This document shows, piece after piece, positions 7,486 to 14,941 of a DNA stretch of 26,333 nt (positions are counted from its first letter, which is position 1; every line of letters starts with the position of its first letter). The stretch lies in NCBI GenBank assembly GCA_964354365.1, contig CAYGZM010000045.1:1-26333 (forward strand), read 5' to 3'. The notes beneath the pieces are model-generated. The model was given only the letters and a program-made list of their open reading frames with translations, was not told the DNA's origin and searched no databases. The stretch comes from CAYGZM01 sp964354365. Lineage in GTDB: Bacteria > Planctomycetota > Phycisphaerae > Sedimentisphaerales > Anaerobacaceae. Made by a program: the position numbers and the translations under genes.

Positions 7486-8577
7486 ATGGCCAGGATAATT
7501 TACGGCGTTGCGGGCGAGGGATTCGGACACAGCAGCCGATCACACCTGATAGGGCAGAGACTTATTGACGCCGGACACGATGTGATGTTCGTCGGGTCGC
7601 AGAAGTCGCTTCTCTATCTCAAGCAGTATTTCGGCCGGCGAGTGAAGGAGATATTCGGCCTTTCCTTTGCGTTTGAGGGCGGACGCATAGATAAATCAGA
7701 GACCCTAAAGAAAAACCTGCTGAGACTGCCCGATGCAAACAGGCGGAACGACGAGCTTTTCAAGCAGCATTTTGAGCCTTTTGACCCGGAGCTGATAATA
7801 TCCGATTTCGAGCCTTTCAGCGCCTGGTGGGCCTGGCGAAACGGCATACCCTTCATCAGCATCGACCACGAACATATACTCACGCTATGCAAGCTGGAGC
7901 ACTCGGCCAAGGACTGGGTTTCGTGGCTGACCGCCAAGGTCGTAACCGAGTTCCACTATGTCGGCGCGGTTGCCTACGTCATCATAAACTTCTTCAAGAC
8001 GCCGCTGAAGGTTGGCTCGGCCGTCCTGGCGCCTCCTGTCGTCAGGCCTGTCGTCACGGAGCTAAAACCTGCGCAGGGCGAGCATGTCCTGTTGTACTCG
8101 ACTACCGCAGAAGACCCCCAGCAGCTCTGCAAGGTCCTCGGCAAATTCAGCGGCCGGGAATTCTACATTTACGGATTCGACAAGACCCTCGGCAGTCCCG
8201 TTGATTACAAGAACTGCGTTTTCAAGAAACGCTCTACCGAGGGATTTCTCAACGACCTGGCGGGCGCGCGGGGCGTGATTGCATCGGCGGGCTTTTCCCT
8301 GATTAGCGAGTGCCTGTATCTCAAGAAGAAGATGCTGCTCCAGCCCGTGGCCGGCCAGTATGAGCAGGTGATCAACGCCCATTACATAGAGAAGCTCGGC
8401 CTGGGGCTGTCAACGAATGAACTAAACGAAGAGGTTCTGGCCCGATTTCTCGACCAGCTCGATAAACCCATGCCCGCCGACGAAAGAATCCTCTGGCCGG
8501 ACAACGAAGAATTCTTCGCAATCCTGCAACAGGAGCTAAACAAGCTCCACACTCCGGTTGACATAGCTCTACCGTGA
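7486..8577 (+). CDS. MurG-like GT-B glycosyltransferase family protein
   Basis: This 363-aa protein looks like a two-domain GT-B enzyme. The N-terminal domain opens with a strand and glycine-rich loop, YGVAGEGFGHSSRSHLIGQRL (split as YGVAGEGFGHSSR then SHLIGQRL), as in MurG and related enzymes. The C-terminal domain has GVIASAGFSLISECLYLKKKML and QYEQVINAHYIEKLGLG (about 263-305), the donor nucleotide-sugar region with its conserved Glu and the Q-x-x-N pattern. It resembles the family typified by MJ1255/VC2487 (Glyco_trans_1_3), whose acceptor is generally unknown. It lies 50 bases after ftsI, where murG could be expected, but I would not call it MurG: the family is distinct and no lipid I-binding loop is recognisable. 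It ends six bases before the convergent mrdA gene. Confidence 0.78.
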   Translation: MARIIYGVAGEGFGHSSRSHLIGQRLIDAGHDVMFVGSQKSLLYLKQYFGRRVKEIFGLSFAFEGGRIDKSETLKKNLLRLPDANRRNDELFKQHFEPFDPELIISDFEPFSAWWAWRNGIPFISIDHEHILTLCKLEHSAKDWVSWLTAKVVTEFHYVGAVAYVIINFFKTPLKVGSAVLAPPVVRPVVTELKPAQGEHVLLYSTTAEDPQQLCKVLGKFSGREFYIYGFDKTLGSPVDYKNCVFKKRSTEGFLNDLAGARGVIASAGFSLISECLYLKKKMLLQPVAGQYEQVINAHYIEKLGLGLSTNELNEEVLARFLDQLDKPMPADERILWPDNEEFFAILQQELNKLHTPVDIALP

Positions 8578-8583
8578 ACCGGG

Positions 8584-10767
8584 TTAGTTTCCTGCCTCTT
8601 CTCGGTTTGCCTCAGAGATAAGCCTGCCGAGGTATCCTGCTTCCACTGCGAACTGGATGATGTCGCAGGCTAAAGGCGCGGCGTCGGATGAGCCGTGCTG
8701 GCCGCCTTCCACGACGATGGCGATGGCGATTTTGCGATCTTTACTGTCGGCGGCGAAGCCTGCGAACCAGGCGTTGGCCGGCTGCGTCGAGCCGGTCTTG
8801 CCATAGATTTTCACATCCCGCTCTGCGAAGCTGCCAAGAACGGGCTGGAATTGGGTGTTGGCGGTTCCGCCGGCCTCGTTCACCACGGCGCTCATTCCAT
8901 CATACACCACCGCTAAGGTCTCGGCTGATATGCCGAGATTGACCTGGTTCGCGTCTGCTCGCAGTCTCAACTCCGGGTCGTTAGGGTCATCGAGAAAAAG
9001 CTGGGGCGCCTTATATACCCCGCCTCGCGCAATGGCGGCCATTGCGTTTGCCACCTGCAGCGGGATCGCCTGGAGTTTGCCCTGGCCTATGCCGAACCAG
9101 CGTCTTTCCTTGGTGCTCAGTGGCGGCGTCTGGTCGAAACTCAAAACAGTCCCCTTTGGGATGCTGCTTGAGATCATCCCGCAGAGGTGGCGGAAGTCTC
9201 TGCTGAGCCCCGTTTCTGCGATGTTGGCGGGGGCAGGGACTATGCTTCGGCCATAGCCAAACCTGAAAAGCCACTTTTGGAGGGCAGGGGGGTCAATTCG
9301 GTCGGCCAGGCGGGAGAAATAGATATTGCAGCTTCCCTTAATCGCGTTGCGGGCGTTGTTGTCCGGCCACTGGTTGTCGTGGCCCATCCAGGGGTACCTG
9401 TTGTATATCCAGCAGTTGGGCCAGCCTTCCGGGGCCGCCTGGGCGGGGCAGTTGATAACTTCGCCCGGAGTAACCACGCCCGTTTCCATCGCTGCGATCA
9501 AAATCAGCGGCTTGACAACGGAGCCCGGCGGATACCACTGGTTTAACGCCCGGTTTATCAAAGGCTTGTTGATATTGTCGCCGGCAAGATTAGCGTAGTC
9601 GTACCTGGCCCGGTTCAGGTCAAAAACGGGCAGCGAGACCAATGCGAGAATATCGCCCGTTGCAACTTCAATCACGACCGCCGCCATTCCCGGCCCGCAA
9701 TTCGGATCGTGCTGGTAGCCGCTCAGGTGCTCCTCTATTCTCTTCTGAAACTCGATATCCAGCGTAAGGCGGACTTCCTTGCCGAACTGCGTCTCGGTTT
9801 GACTGACAATCTGGCGGTCTATGTCGTAAACGAGCTCGCCCCGTCTGCCGCGCAGAATGCTCTCACAGACGTACTCAACCCCGTCCTCTCTCCCGCAGAC
9901 TTCTCCGCCTATGTAACTTGACAGCCTGTCGTTTGCGAAGAGCTCCAAATCTTCCGGCTGTTCGGCCGGGCCGACCCACCCTATCGTTTGCGCTGCGACG
10001 CTGCCATAAGGGTAGAACCTGTGCCCTTTGGGCAGGATTCGGATTCCTTCGACCTTCATGAATTCCACCTGGGCTGTGAAGACGTCGTCATCCGTCTCCA
10101 GCTCGAGCAGCGGCCTGGGTCTGGTCATTTCAGGCACATCGTTGACCTGGGCGATAAGCTCAAGGCGGCGGTCTTCGTCCGGAAATCTCTTCTGGAAATC
10201 TTCAACGGCTGTGGATAACGGAACGTGGCTGACTTTGCCGTCGTATTTGTCTATTATCTCCGTATCGGGGTCGTTTCGCCTCCACGCCAAAAAGGTCCGC
10301 AGATTCCATATCTCTTCGTTCGTGACGCGGATCTTGGCCTCGATAGTCTCGCGGTCGCTGCCGAAGCGCGTGCATTTGTCTATTATCTGCTGTAAATCAT
10401 CGAGCCTGGCTTCGAGCTCTTTACGGGCATCGGGCAGTGCCGTGCCGGTCGGGTCCTGTTCGGACTGTCTTCGGGCTTTAAGGAGCGCCGCTTTTCGGAC
10501 GTTCTCGTCCAGGATCGAGCACAGCTTGTAGTCTATAGAAAGCTCGAATCGCGCTTCGTCCGTGGCCAGCACGTTGCCGTTTCTGTCGAGTATTCTGCCT
10601 CTTACAGTCTTGAGCTGTTGGGATGAGTTACGCTGGCTTTTGAGCCGGTCTATCTCGTCCTGGACGGATGAGCCGGGCAGCAACTGCATCTGCGTCAGTC
10701 GAAGGATGCAGACCAGTAGAAGTGCCGTGACCAAGATTACAAAGATTCTGACTCGCTTCTCGTACAT
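8584..10767 (-). CDS. mrdA: Peptidoglycan transpeptidase PBP2 (MrdA)
   Basis: This 727-aa class B penicillin-binding protein has a transmembrane segment (about 7-26), a pedestal beginning TVRGRILDRNGNVLATDEARFEL (quoted here in parts: TVRGRILDRNGNV, ATDEARFEL), and a transpeptidase domain. Motifs are SVVK with nucleophile Ser416, Ser479-Cys480-Asn481, and Lys657-Thr658-Gly659. It crosslinks lateral-wall peptidoglycan in the elongation complex with RodA and MreBCD. It is about 95 aa longer than E. coli PBP2; much of this is a charged, probably helical insertion (about 85-215) in the pedestal. It is the last gene of the mreB-mreC-mreD-mrdA series, 80 bases after mreD, and ends tail to tail with the dcw cluster. 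No rodA follows. Confidence 0.95.
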   Translation of the reverse strand: MYEKRVRIFVILVTALLLVCILRLTQMQLLPGSSVQDEIDRLKSQRNSSQQLKTVRGRILDRNGNVLATDEARFELSIDYKLCSILDENVRKAALLKARRQSEQDPTGTALPDARKELEARLDDLQQIIDKCTRFGSDRETIEAKIRVTNEEIWNLRTFLAWRRNDPDTEIIDKYDGKVSHVPLSTAVEDFQKRFPDEDRRLELIAQVNDVPEMTRPRPLLELETDDDVFTAQVEFMKVEGIRILPKGHRFYPYGSVAAQTIGWVGPAEQPEDLELFANDRLSSYIGGEVCGREDGVEYVCESILRGRRGELVYDIDRQIVSQTETQFGKEVRLTLDIEFQKRIEEHLSGYQHDPNCGPGMAAVVIEVATGDILALVSLPVFDLNRARYDYANLAGDNINKPLINRALNQWYPPGSVVKPLILIAAMETGVVTPGEVINCPAQAAPEGWPNCWIYNRYPWMGHDNQWPDNNARNAIKGSCNIYFSRLADRIDPPALQKWLFRFGYGRSIVPAPANIAETGLSRDFRHLCGMISSSIPKGTVLSFDQTPPLSTKERRWFGIGQGKLQAIPLQVANAMAAIARGGVYKAPQLFLDDPNDPELRLRADANQVNLGISAETLAVVYDGMSAVVNEAGGTANTQFQPVLGSFAERDVKIYGKTGSTQPANAWFAGFAADSKDRKIAIAIVVEGGQHGSSDAAPLACDIIQFAVEAGYLGRLISEANREEAGN

Positions 10768-10847
10768 CGTCTATCGTGCGCCGCATCTCTACATCATATC
10801 CCCGGCCCTATCCAAGAGAGATTCTTGACGCTTCACAAGATAGGAAT

Positions 10848-11336
10848 CTACTGCCGGGCGAAGCGATTAGTCTTTATACGCATCCACCAGGCGGATGGCA
10901 AGAACAAAAACGGCCCCACGATGCCTGAGTATATGGATACCCCCAGCAGGACGGTCCAGATATTCGCGGCGACGACCTGGCCTTTGAACAACATCAGCAG
11001 TTGCGACAGCGCACTGGCCAGAAGTGCGATAGTGAATATGGCGACGGCCTGAAACGGCATGTTCCTGATATTGATGACCCGGTGCACGTATGCCAGCAGC
11101 GTGCCAAAGACCCCGAAGCTGATTGCATGCGCGCCCATCGGCATCGGTGAGCCGATCAAATCGGCGGCGAAGCCTATCACGAATGATGTTATTATCGCCT
11201 CGGTCGTGTTGCAGTAGATGCAGAAGAATACGACAAGGATCAGCAGCAAATCGGGCCCGATGTTCAGATTGGCCAGGATGCTGGCCTGGACCACCGTAAC
11301 AAAAAGAATCAATGCTGCAAAGCGAAACCACCGCAT
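10848..11336 (-). CDS. mreD: Rod shape-determining membrane protein MreD
   Basis: This 162-aa protein is almost wholly hydrophobic, with five or six transmembrane helices. The pattern VTVVQASILANLNIGPDLLL near the N-terminus and GFAADLIGSPMPMGAHAISF (about 55-74) are typical of MreD, in which a conserved Asp-Leu and Gly follow the second and third helices. MreD sits in the inner membrane with MreC and the RodA-PBP2 synthase. It lies 45 bases after mreC and 80 bases before mrdA, the standard gene order. Start ATG 11336. Confidence 0.92.
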   Translation of the reverse strand: MRWFRFAALILFVTVVQASILANLNIGPDLLLILVVFFCIYCNTTEAIITSFVIGFAADLIGSPMPMGAHAISFGVFGTLLAYVHRVINIRNMPFQAVAIFTIALLASALSQLLMLFKGQVVAANIWTVLLGVSIYSGIVGPFLFLPSAWWMRIKTNRFARQ

Positions 11337-11381
11337 TTATACGCCCTTAATGTCCTGCAATAACGCCAAAACCGCAAAATC

Positions 11382-12188
11382 CTAATTTGGCTGCTTGTCT
11401 GCATTCATCACAATTACCACTACGTCGTTAAGACGCTCTATGTCACAAACGGGTCCAACAATTACATCCCAAAGCACGGCGCTTTCGGCGTTTCTTTCGC
11501 ACCGTAGCACTCTTCCAATAATAATGGGCGCGTTGAGCAGGCCCGGCGCTTTCGCGGCCATCACTTCGCTGCCGATTTTGGGCTTGTTCTTCATCATAGG
11601 TATTTTCGCCACATTGTTCCCCTCGCCGCGCATGAAGCGCTTCGTCCCGGCTATCTCCACCGCGATGTTGGATGTCGGGCTCGTGAAGAGATTCACGCGA
11701 GCTCCACCCGTGGAGACGTCGCTGACTGTGCCGATGATGCTGTTGTCGGCCAGAACGTACTGCCCCTTGGCCAATTGGCTCTCCTTGCCTTTATCGACAG
11801 AGATTTCGCTGTGTGTTCTGTCGATTGAACCCGGATATACGAGTGCTTCAACCAGCGTAGCATCGCCAAACGGGAATTTCTCGCGCAGTCCGGTGAGCTT
11901 ATTGAGTCTTTCGCGTTCCTCTCTTAACTGCGCTTCAAGGCTGGTGCAGTAATTGAGCAGCGCTCTGTACTTTTCGCCGGGCGCCGCACTTGTGTCGTCC
12001 ACGTGCTCACGCGCACGCACCGAGAGCGAAATGTTCTCGCCTATGCTCAAGGGCCAGTTGAAGATGCGCAGAAAAGCCAGCTGGAAACTGCTCGTCCATT
12101 CTGTGGGGGCGATGATCAGGATAGACCCGGCCAACGTGAGCCAGGTGAATAACATTCGTCTGGAGACTTTGATTTGCTTTGCTGCCAT
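11382..12188 (-). CDS. mreC: Rod shape-determining protein MreC
   Basis: This 268-aa protein has one N-terminal membrane helix (about 12-27), a coiled coil (about 75-100, YRALLNYCTSLEAQLREERE), and two beta-barrel domains starting ATLVEALVYPGSIDRTHSEI. The VDKGKESQLAKGQYVLADNS and IIGTVSDVSTGGARVNLFTS blocks match the MreC core. MreC is the periplasmic scaffold that activates PBP2-RodA. The ATG at 12188 gives the usual short cytoplasmic N-terminus; an in-frame GTG at 12209 would add seven residues, and neither has a clear RBS. It is 82 bases after mreB. Confidence 0.92.
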   Translation of the reverse strand: MAAKQIKVSRRMLFTWLTLAGSILIIAPTEWTSSFQLAFLRIFNWPLSIGENISLSVRAREHVDDTSAAPGEKYRALLNYCTSLEAQLREERERLNKLTGLREKFPFGDATLVEALVYPGSIDRTHSEISVDKGKESQLAKGQYVLADNSIIGTVSDVSTGGARVNLFTSPTSNIAVEIAGTKRFMRGEGNNVAKIPMMKNKPKIGSEVMAAKAPGLLNAPIIIGRVLRCERNAESAVLWDVIVGPVCDIERLNDVVVIVMNADKQPN

Positions 12189-12270
12189 AATACAAGCACA
12201 CAAACACACCGCAGCGCGAGATTAAGAGCGGCCTGTAAAATCACGATGCGTGCGCTTGTGCACTTTCCAC

Positions 12271-13326
12271 TCATTCCCACCCGCGTTCACTATGATCCAT
12301 CGTTTCCTTCAACAGCTCCAGATTCTCCAGATAGACGCTTGTCCCGCGTGCTACACAGCTTAACGGGTCCTCGACTGAATGAACCTTCAGACCGGTTGCA
12401 TTTGCCAGGACAGTGTCCATTCCACGAAGCAGCGACCCGCCGCCGCAGATGTGTATGCCGTTATCGATCAGATCGGCGGCCAGTTCGGGTTCGGCTTTCT
12501 CGAGCGTTGCTGTGACGGCATCTATGATCGCAGCGATGGGGTCGCGGAGGGATTCGCGGATTTCCTCGCTTGTTATGACGATTTTTCTCGGCAGGCCGGA
12601 GATGGTGTCTCTGCCGGCTATTTCCATTGTCAGCTCCTCTTCGAGCGGGGCTGCCGAGCCGATTTGTATTTTGACTTTCTCCGCTCTCGGCTCGCCGATG
12701 AGCAGGTTGTAAGTCTTTTTCAGGTGGTTGATTACCGCCTCATCCATGTCGTCGCCGGCTACCCGAATGGATTGGGCGGTCGCAATGTCGGCCAGGCTCA
12801 TGATAGCGACTTCCGTTGTCCCGCCGCCAATATCCACAATCATCGAGGCCGTTGGGTCCATTATTGGCAGACCCGCCCCGATCCCTGCGGCCATAGGCTC
12901 ATCAACCAAGTACACTTTGCGGGCGCCTGCTCGCTCGGCGCTATCTATGACGGCGCGGCGTTCAACCGCCGTAATACCGCTTGGAACCGCAATTACGACC
13001 CGAGGGTTGACGAGGTGGCCTCTGCCGTGCACCTTTCGGATAAAATAGCCGAGCATCGCTTCGGTGATTTCAAAGTCGCTGATGACCCCGTCTTTGAGAG
13101 GCCGTATCGCGCTGATGGACCCGGGTGTTTTGCCGAGCATTTCCCGCGCCACCAGACCGACGGCCTCGCCGTTTTTCAAAACGATATTGGTGCCTTTGCG
13201 GACTGCAACGACGGACGGCTCATTGAGGACGATACCTTTGTTGCGGACACAGACGAGCGTACTACAAGTGCCCAGGTCGATACCCATATCCATACTGAAC
13301 CAACCTAACACCCTGTCAAACAGCAC
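12271..13326 (-). CDS. mreB: Rod shape-determining actin homologue MreB
   Basis: This 351-aa actin-family ATPase has the phosphate-1 loop in MGIDLGTCSTLVCVRNKGIV (about 14-33), followed by LNEPSVVAV, the connect and phosphate-2 block MIVDIGGGTTEVAIMS (about 162-177), and the adenosine-binding ICGGGSLLRGM near 292-302. It forms membrane-bound filaments that guide lateral wall synthesis. I chose GTG 13326 since AAGGAG lies six bases upstream; an in-frame TTG at 13347 would precede that RBS. The P1 loop has Cys-Ser where most MreB proteins have Ala-Asn. It begins the mreBCD-mrdA run and follows the 52-aa membrane ORF by 67 bases. Confidence 0.96.
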   Translation of the reverse strand: MLFDRVLGWFSMDMGIDLGTCSTLVCVRNKGIVLNEPSVVAVRKGTNIVLKNGEAVGLVAREMLGKTPGSISAIRPLKDGVISDFEITEAMLGYFIRKVHGRGHLVNPRVVIAVPSGITAVERRAVIDSAERAGARKVYLVDEPMAAGIGAGLPIMDPTASMIVDIGGGTTEVAIMSLADIATAQSIRVAGDDMDEAVINHLKKTYNLLIGEPRAEKVKIQIGSAAPLEEELTMEIAGRDTISGLPRKIVITSEEIRESLRDPIAAIIDAVTATLEKAEPELAADLIDNGIHICGGGSLLRGMDTVLANATGLKVHSVEDPLSCVARGTSVYLENLELLKETMDHSERGWE

Positions 13327-13393
13327 TTTCGACTCCTTTCGCAACAATTGGCTTTTTATGTGATAAAGAGCGGTATCGTCGATGGTGAATTGC

Positions 13394-13552
13394 TTAAGGC
13401 ATGGTGAAAATCACGCCGTACTGCCTGTAGCACTCGATTAGCACAAACACTGCAACGGCCACTACTGCGCCGCACGCCACGGCAAGAATCACCGTGTAGA
13501 TGTTGTCCGGTATATTCACCTGTTTGACCTGAATCTGTCCGTCGGGACTCAT
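13394..13552 (-). CDS. Small single-pass membrane protein (52 aa) upstream of mreB
   Basis: This 52-aa ORF reads MSPDGQIQVKQVNIPDNIYT, then a transmembrane segment made of the VILAVACGAVVAVAVFVLI run (about 21-39), then a short tail ECYRQYGVIFTMP. GAGG lies about seven bases before the ATG. It is 67 bases upstream of mreB on the same strand and downstream of the coiled-coil gene, so it is probably cotranscribed with both. I do not recognise the family. A small bitopic protein beside mreB could be an accessory of the elongation complex, but that is inference from position only. The frame, the clean helix and the RBS together make a chance ORF unlikely. Confidence 0.65.
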   Translation of the reverse strand: MSPDGQIQVKQVNIPDNIYTVILAVACGAVVAVAVFVLIECYRQYGVIFTMP

Positions 13553-13592
13553 ATACCAACCTCACATTGTATGAACAAATCATTTTTCACGG

Positions 13593-13660
13593 CGTAGCCC
13601 TGGGGCTTGCCCCACCGAACTGGTCGGCTCAAGAACTGGTGGGCTGAAGCCCACCCTACG
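13593..13660. repeat. Palindromic intergenic repeat (REP-like)
   Basis: The 68-base unit is bounded by CGTAG (13593-13597) and CTACG (13656-13660) in inverted orientation. It contains two palindromes, TGGGGCTTGCCCCA (13601-13614) and GGTGGGCTGAAGCCCACC (13638-13655). This looks like a short dispersed REP-type element, in the gap between the coiled-coil gene and the small membrane ORF. Only one copy is in the window. Confidence 0.6.
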
Positions 13661-13726
13661 TTTCACCTCTCTGTTTTGCCGGAATCGTCTCCGGTCTCGC
13701 CGGGACGTTGGAGCAACTCGTCTGTC

Positions 13727-14641
13727 TTACGGACCTATATTTGTACTGACCTTGTCGCCCAGTTTCGGCGGGCTCTGAACAAGCTCGATGAAGCCGACAG
13801 CCCTCTCGGCATCAACGTCCAGAATCAGAATATTACAAATGAAGCTGTCGCCGCGAGTGACATGGAATTTCATCTTCTCCTTAACGCCGTCCGCTGCGCC
13901 AATGGATATCTCAGCCAGAGAGTTTTTCAAATCCACCTGAGTTATCACTCCCTTAAGCCCTATCTCCTTGACGGTTGTGCCCACAGGGGCCGGGGCCGGC
14001 GGCGCAGGCGCGGTCGCCTGGGCCTTATCTGGTATGGCGTCCCCAACGGGTGGCGGCGACGTGGAGACGGTCTTGCCGTATTGCCGCAGCACCTGCTCTA
14101 ACCTGGCCTGCAACAGCGACTTCTCCTTGGTCAACTGCTTGCTCTGCTCCTCCAACTGGGCTATAATCGCCATCTTTTCCAGGACCGCGGTTGTGATTTC
14201 TTTGTTCTGGCTCTTTTCCTTGGTCAACTCAGCCTGGACACTGTGCAGCTCGTCAAGGGTGTTATTCAGCAGCACCTGCTGCTTGTCATTGGTCTGCTGG
14301 AAGTCCTGAACCACGCTCGTCCAGCCGTTGACCTTGGTCAGCAGCTCCGACTTCTCTCTTTCGCTCTGATTCAGCTTGGCTTCCAGATCGGACAGCTTGC
14401 TCTGGAGATCCGCAACTGTCGCATTCAACTGCGTTTTCAGTCTGTCCGTATCCTCTTTTAGTTTGTTGTAATCATCATTGGCTCTTGTCGCGTTCGCCTT
14501 AGCGGTTTGCACCTCGTTGTTACGCTTGTCATATTTGTCTTTCCAGTCCTCGGCATTTGCGACGTAAGTTGCAACTATCCCGCACAAGAAGATCGATGCT
14601 ATAGTCAGCACAACGATCAAGACCTTTGTAAGAGTGCTCAC
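13727..14641 (-). CDS. Membrane-anchored coiled-coil protein with C-terminal beta domain
   Basis: This 304-aa protein has an N-terminal transmembrane segment (about 7-28, VLIVVLTIASIFLCGIVATY), a long coiled coil (about 32-195) rich in Lys, Glu, Asn and Gln, a Pro/Ala linker (about 197-225) and a compact C-terminal domain (about 228-302) starting GLKGVITQVDLKNSLAEISI. That domain alternates beta strands around an IGAADGVKEKMKFHV turn and resembles the small barrel found at the end of MreC- and FlgT-like envelope proteins; I do not assign a named family. GTG 14641 is chosen because AAAGGAG lies six bases upstream. It is the first gene after a good promoter and precedes the small membrane ORF and mreB, so a role in the cell envelope or shape is plausible. 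Confidence 0.75.
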   Translation of the reverse strand: MSTLTKVLIVVLTIASIFLCGIVATYVANAEDWKDKYDKRNNEVQTAKANATRANDDYNKLKEDTDRLKTQLNATVADLQSKLSDLEAKLNQSEREKSELLTKVNGWTSVVQDFQQTNDKQQVLLNNTLDELHSVQAELTKEKSQNKEITTAVLEKMAIIAQLEEQSKQLTKEKSLLQARLEQVLRQYGKTVSTSPPPVGDAIPDKAQATAPAPPAPAPVGTTVKEIGLKGVITQVDLKNSLAEISIGAADGVKEKMKFHVTRGDSFICNILILDVDAERAVGFIELVQSPPKLGDKVSTNIGP

Positions 14642-14802
14642 AGCAGGCTCCTTTCAGTCAATTCTTCTCTCTTTTGCAATACACCACAGCCCCACAAAAC
14701 AACATCCAGATCGCAAAAAAAATGCCATCCGAACAGGTCCGATATTACGCACAGCAGCAAAACGGGAACCAAAGGACCCCAGCAACACACCTGTACATTA
14801 TG

Positions 14803-14831
14803 ATTTTACGTTTTGAGCAGTGAAAGGTCAA
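14803..14831 (-). promoter_or_regulatory. sigma70-type promoter for the coiled-coil/mreBCD/mrdA run
   Basis: On the minus strand TTGACC (14831-14826) and TAAAAT (14808-14803) are 17 bases apart. Initiation near 14796 would leave a leader of about 155 bases before the coiled-coil gene. This could drive that gene, the 52-aa ORF, mreB, mreC, mreD and mrdA. Confidence 0.6.
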
Positions 14832-14907
14832 GCTATTTCTGGCCCACCATTCTGCAAAAAGTCCCAAAAATGACTATTATCACAAGCTGGGCGAATCGAG
14901 ATTCCCG

Positions 14908-14936
14908 GCAAAAAGCCCGCAAATAACGCTTTTTGC
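14908..14936 (-). terminator. Possible terminator of the HEAT-repeat gene
   Basis: GCAAAAAGC (14908-14916) and GCTTTTTGC (14928-14936) are perfect 9-base inverted arms with an 11-base loop, starting six bases after the lipoprotein stop. The minus-strand 3' arm holds a TTTTT run, but no separate U-tract follows, so function is uncertain. Confidence 0.4.
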
Positions 14937-14941
14937 TGACG

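Larger units (their letters stand above)
14642..14941. other. Intergenic region with a promoter and an inverted repeat
   Basis: This 300-base gap separates the HEAT-repeat lipoprotein gene from the coiled-coil gene, both on the minus strand. It contains a promoter (14803-14831) and an inverted repeat (14908-14936), listed separately. The short plus-strand ORFs at 14507-14816 show no family features and are discarded. Confidence 0.6.

Noticed and set aside
12379..13308. 309-aa plus-strand ORF opposite mreB
   Set aside because: It is an antisense frame of mreB; MreB motifs are intact on the other strand.
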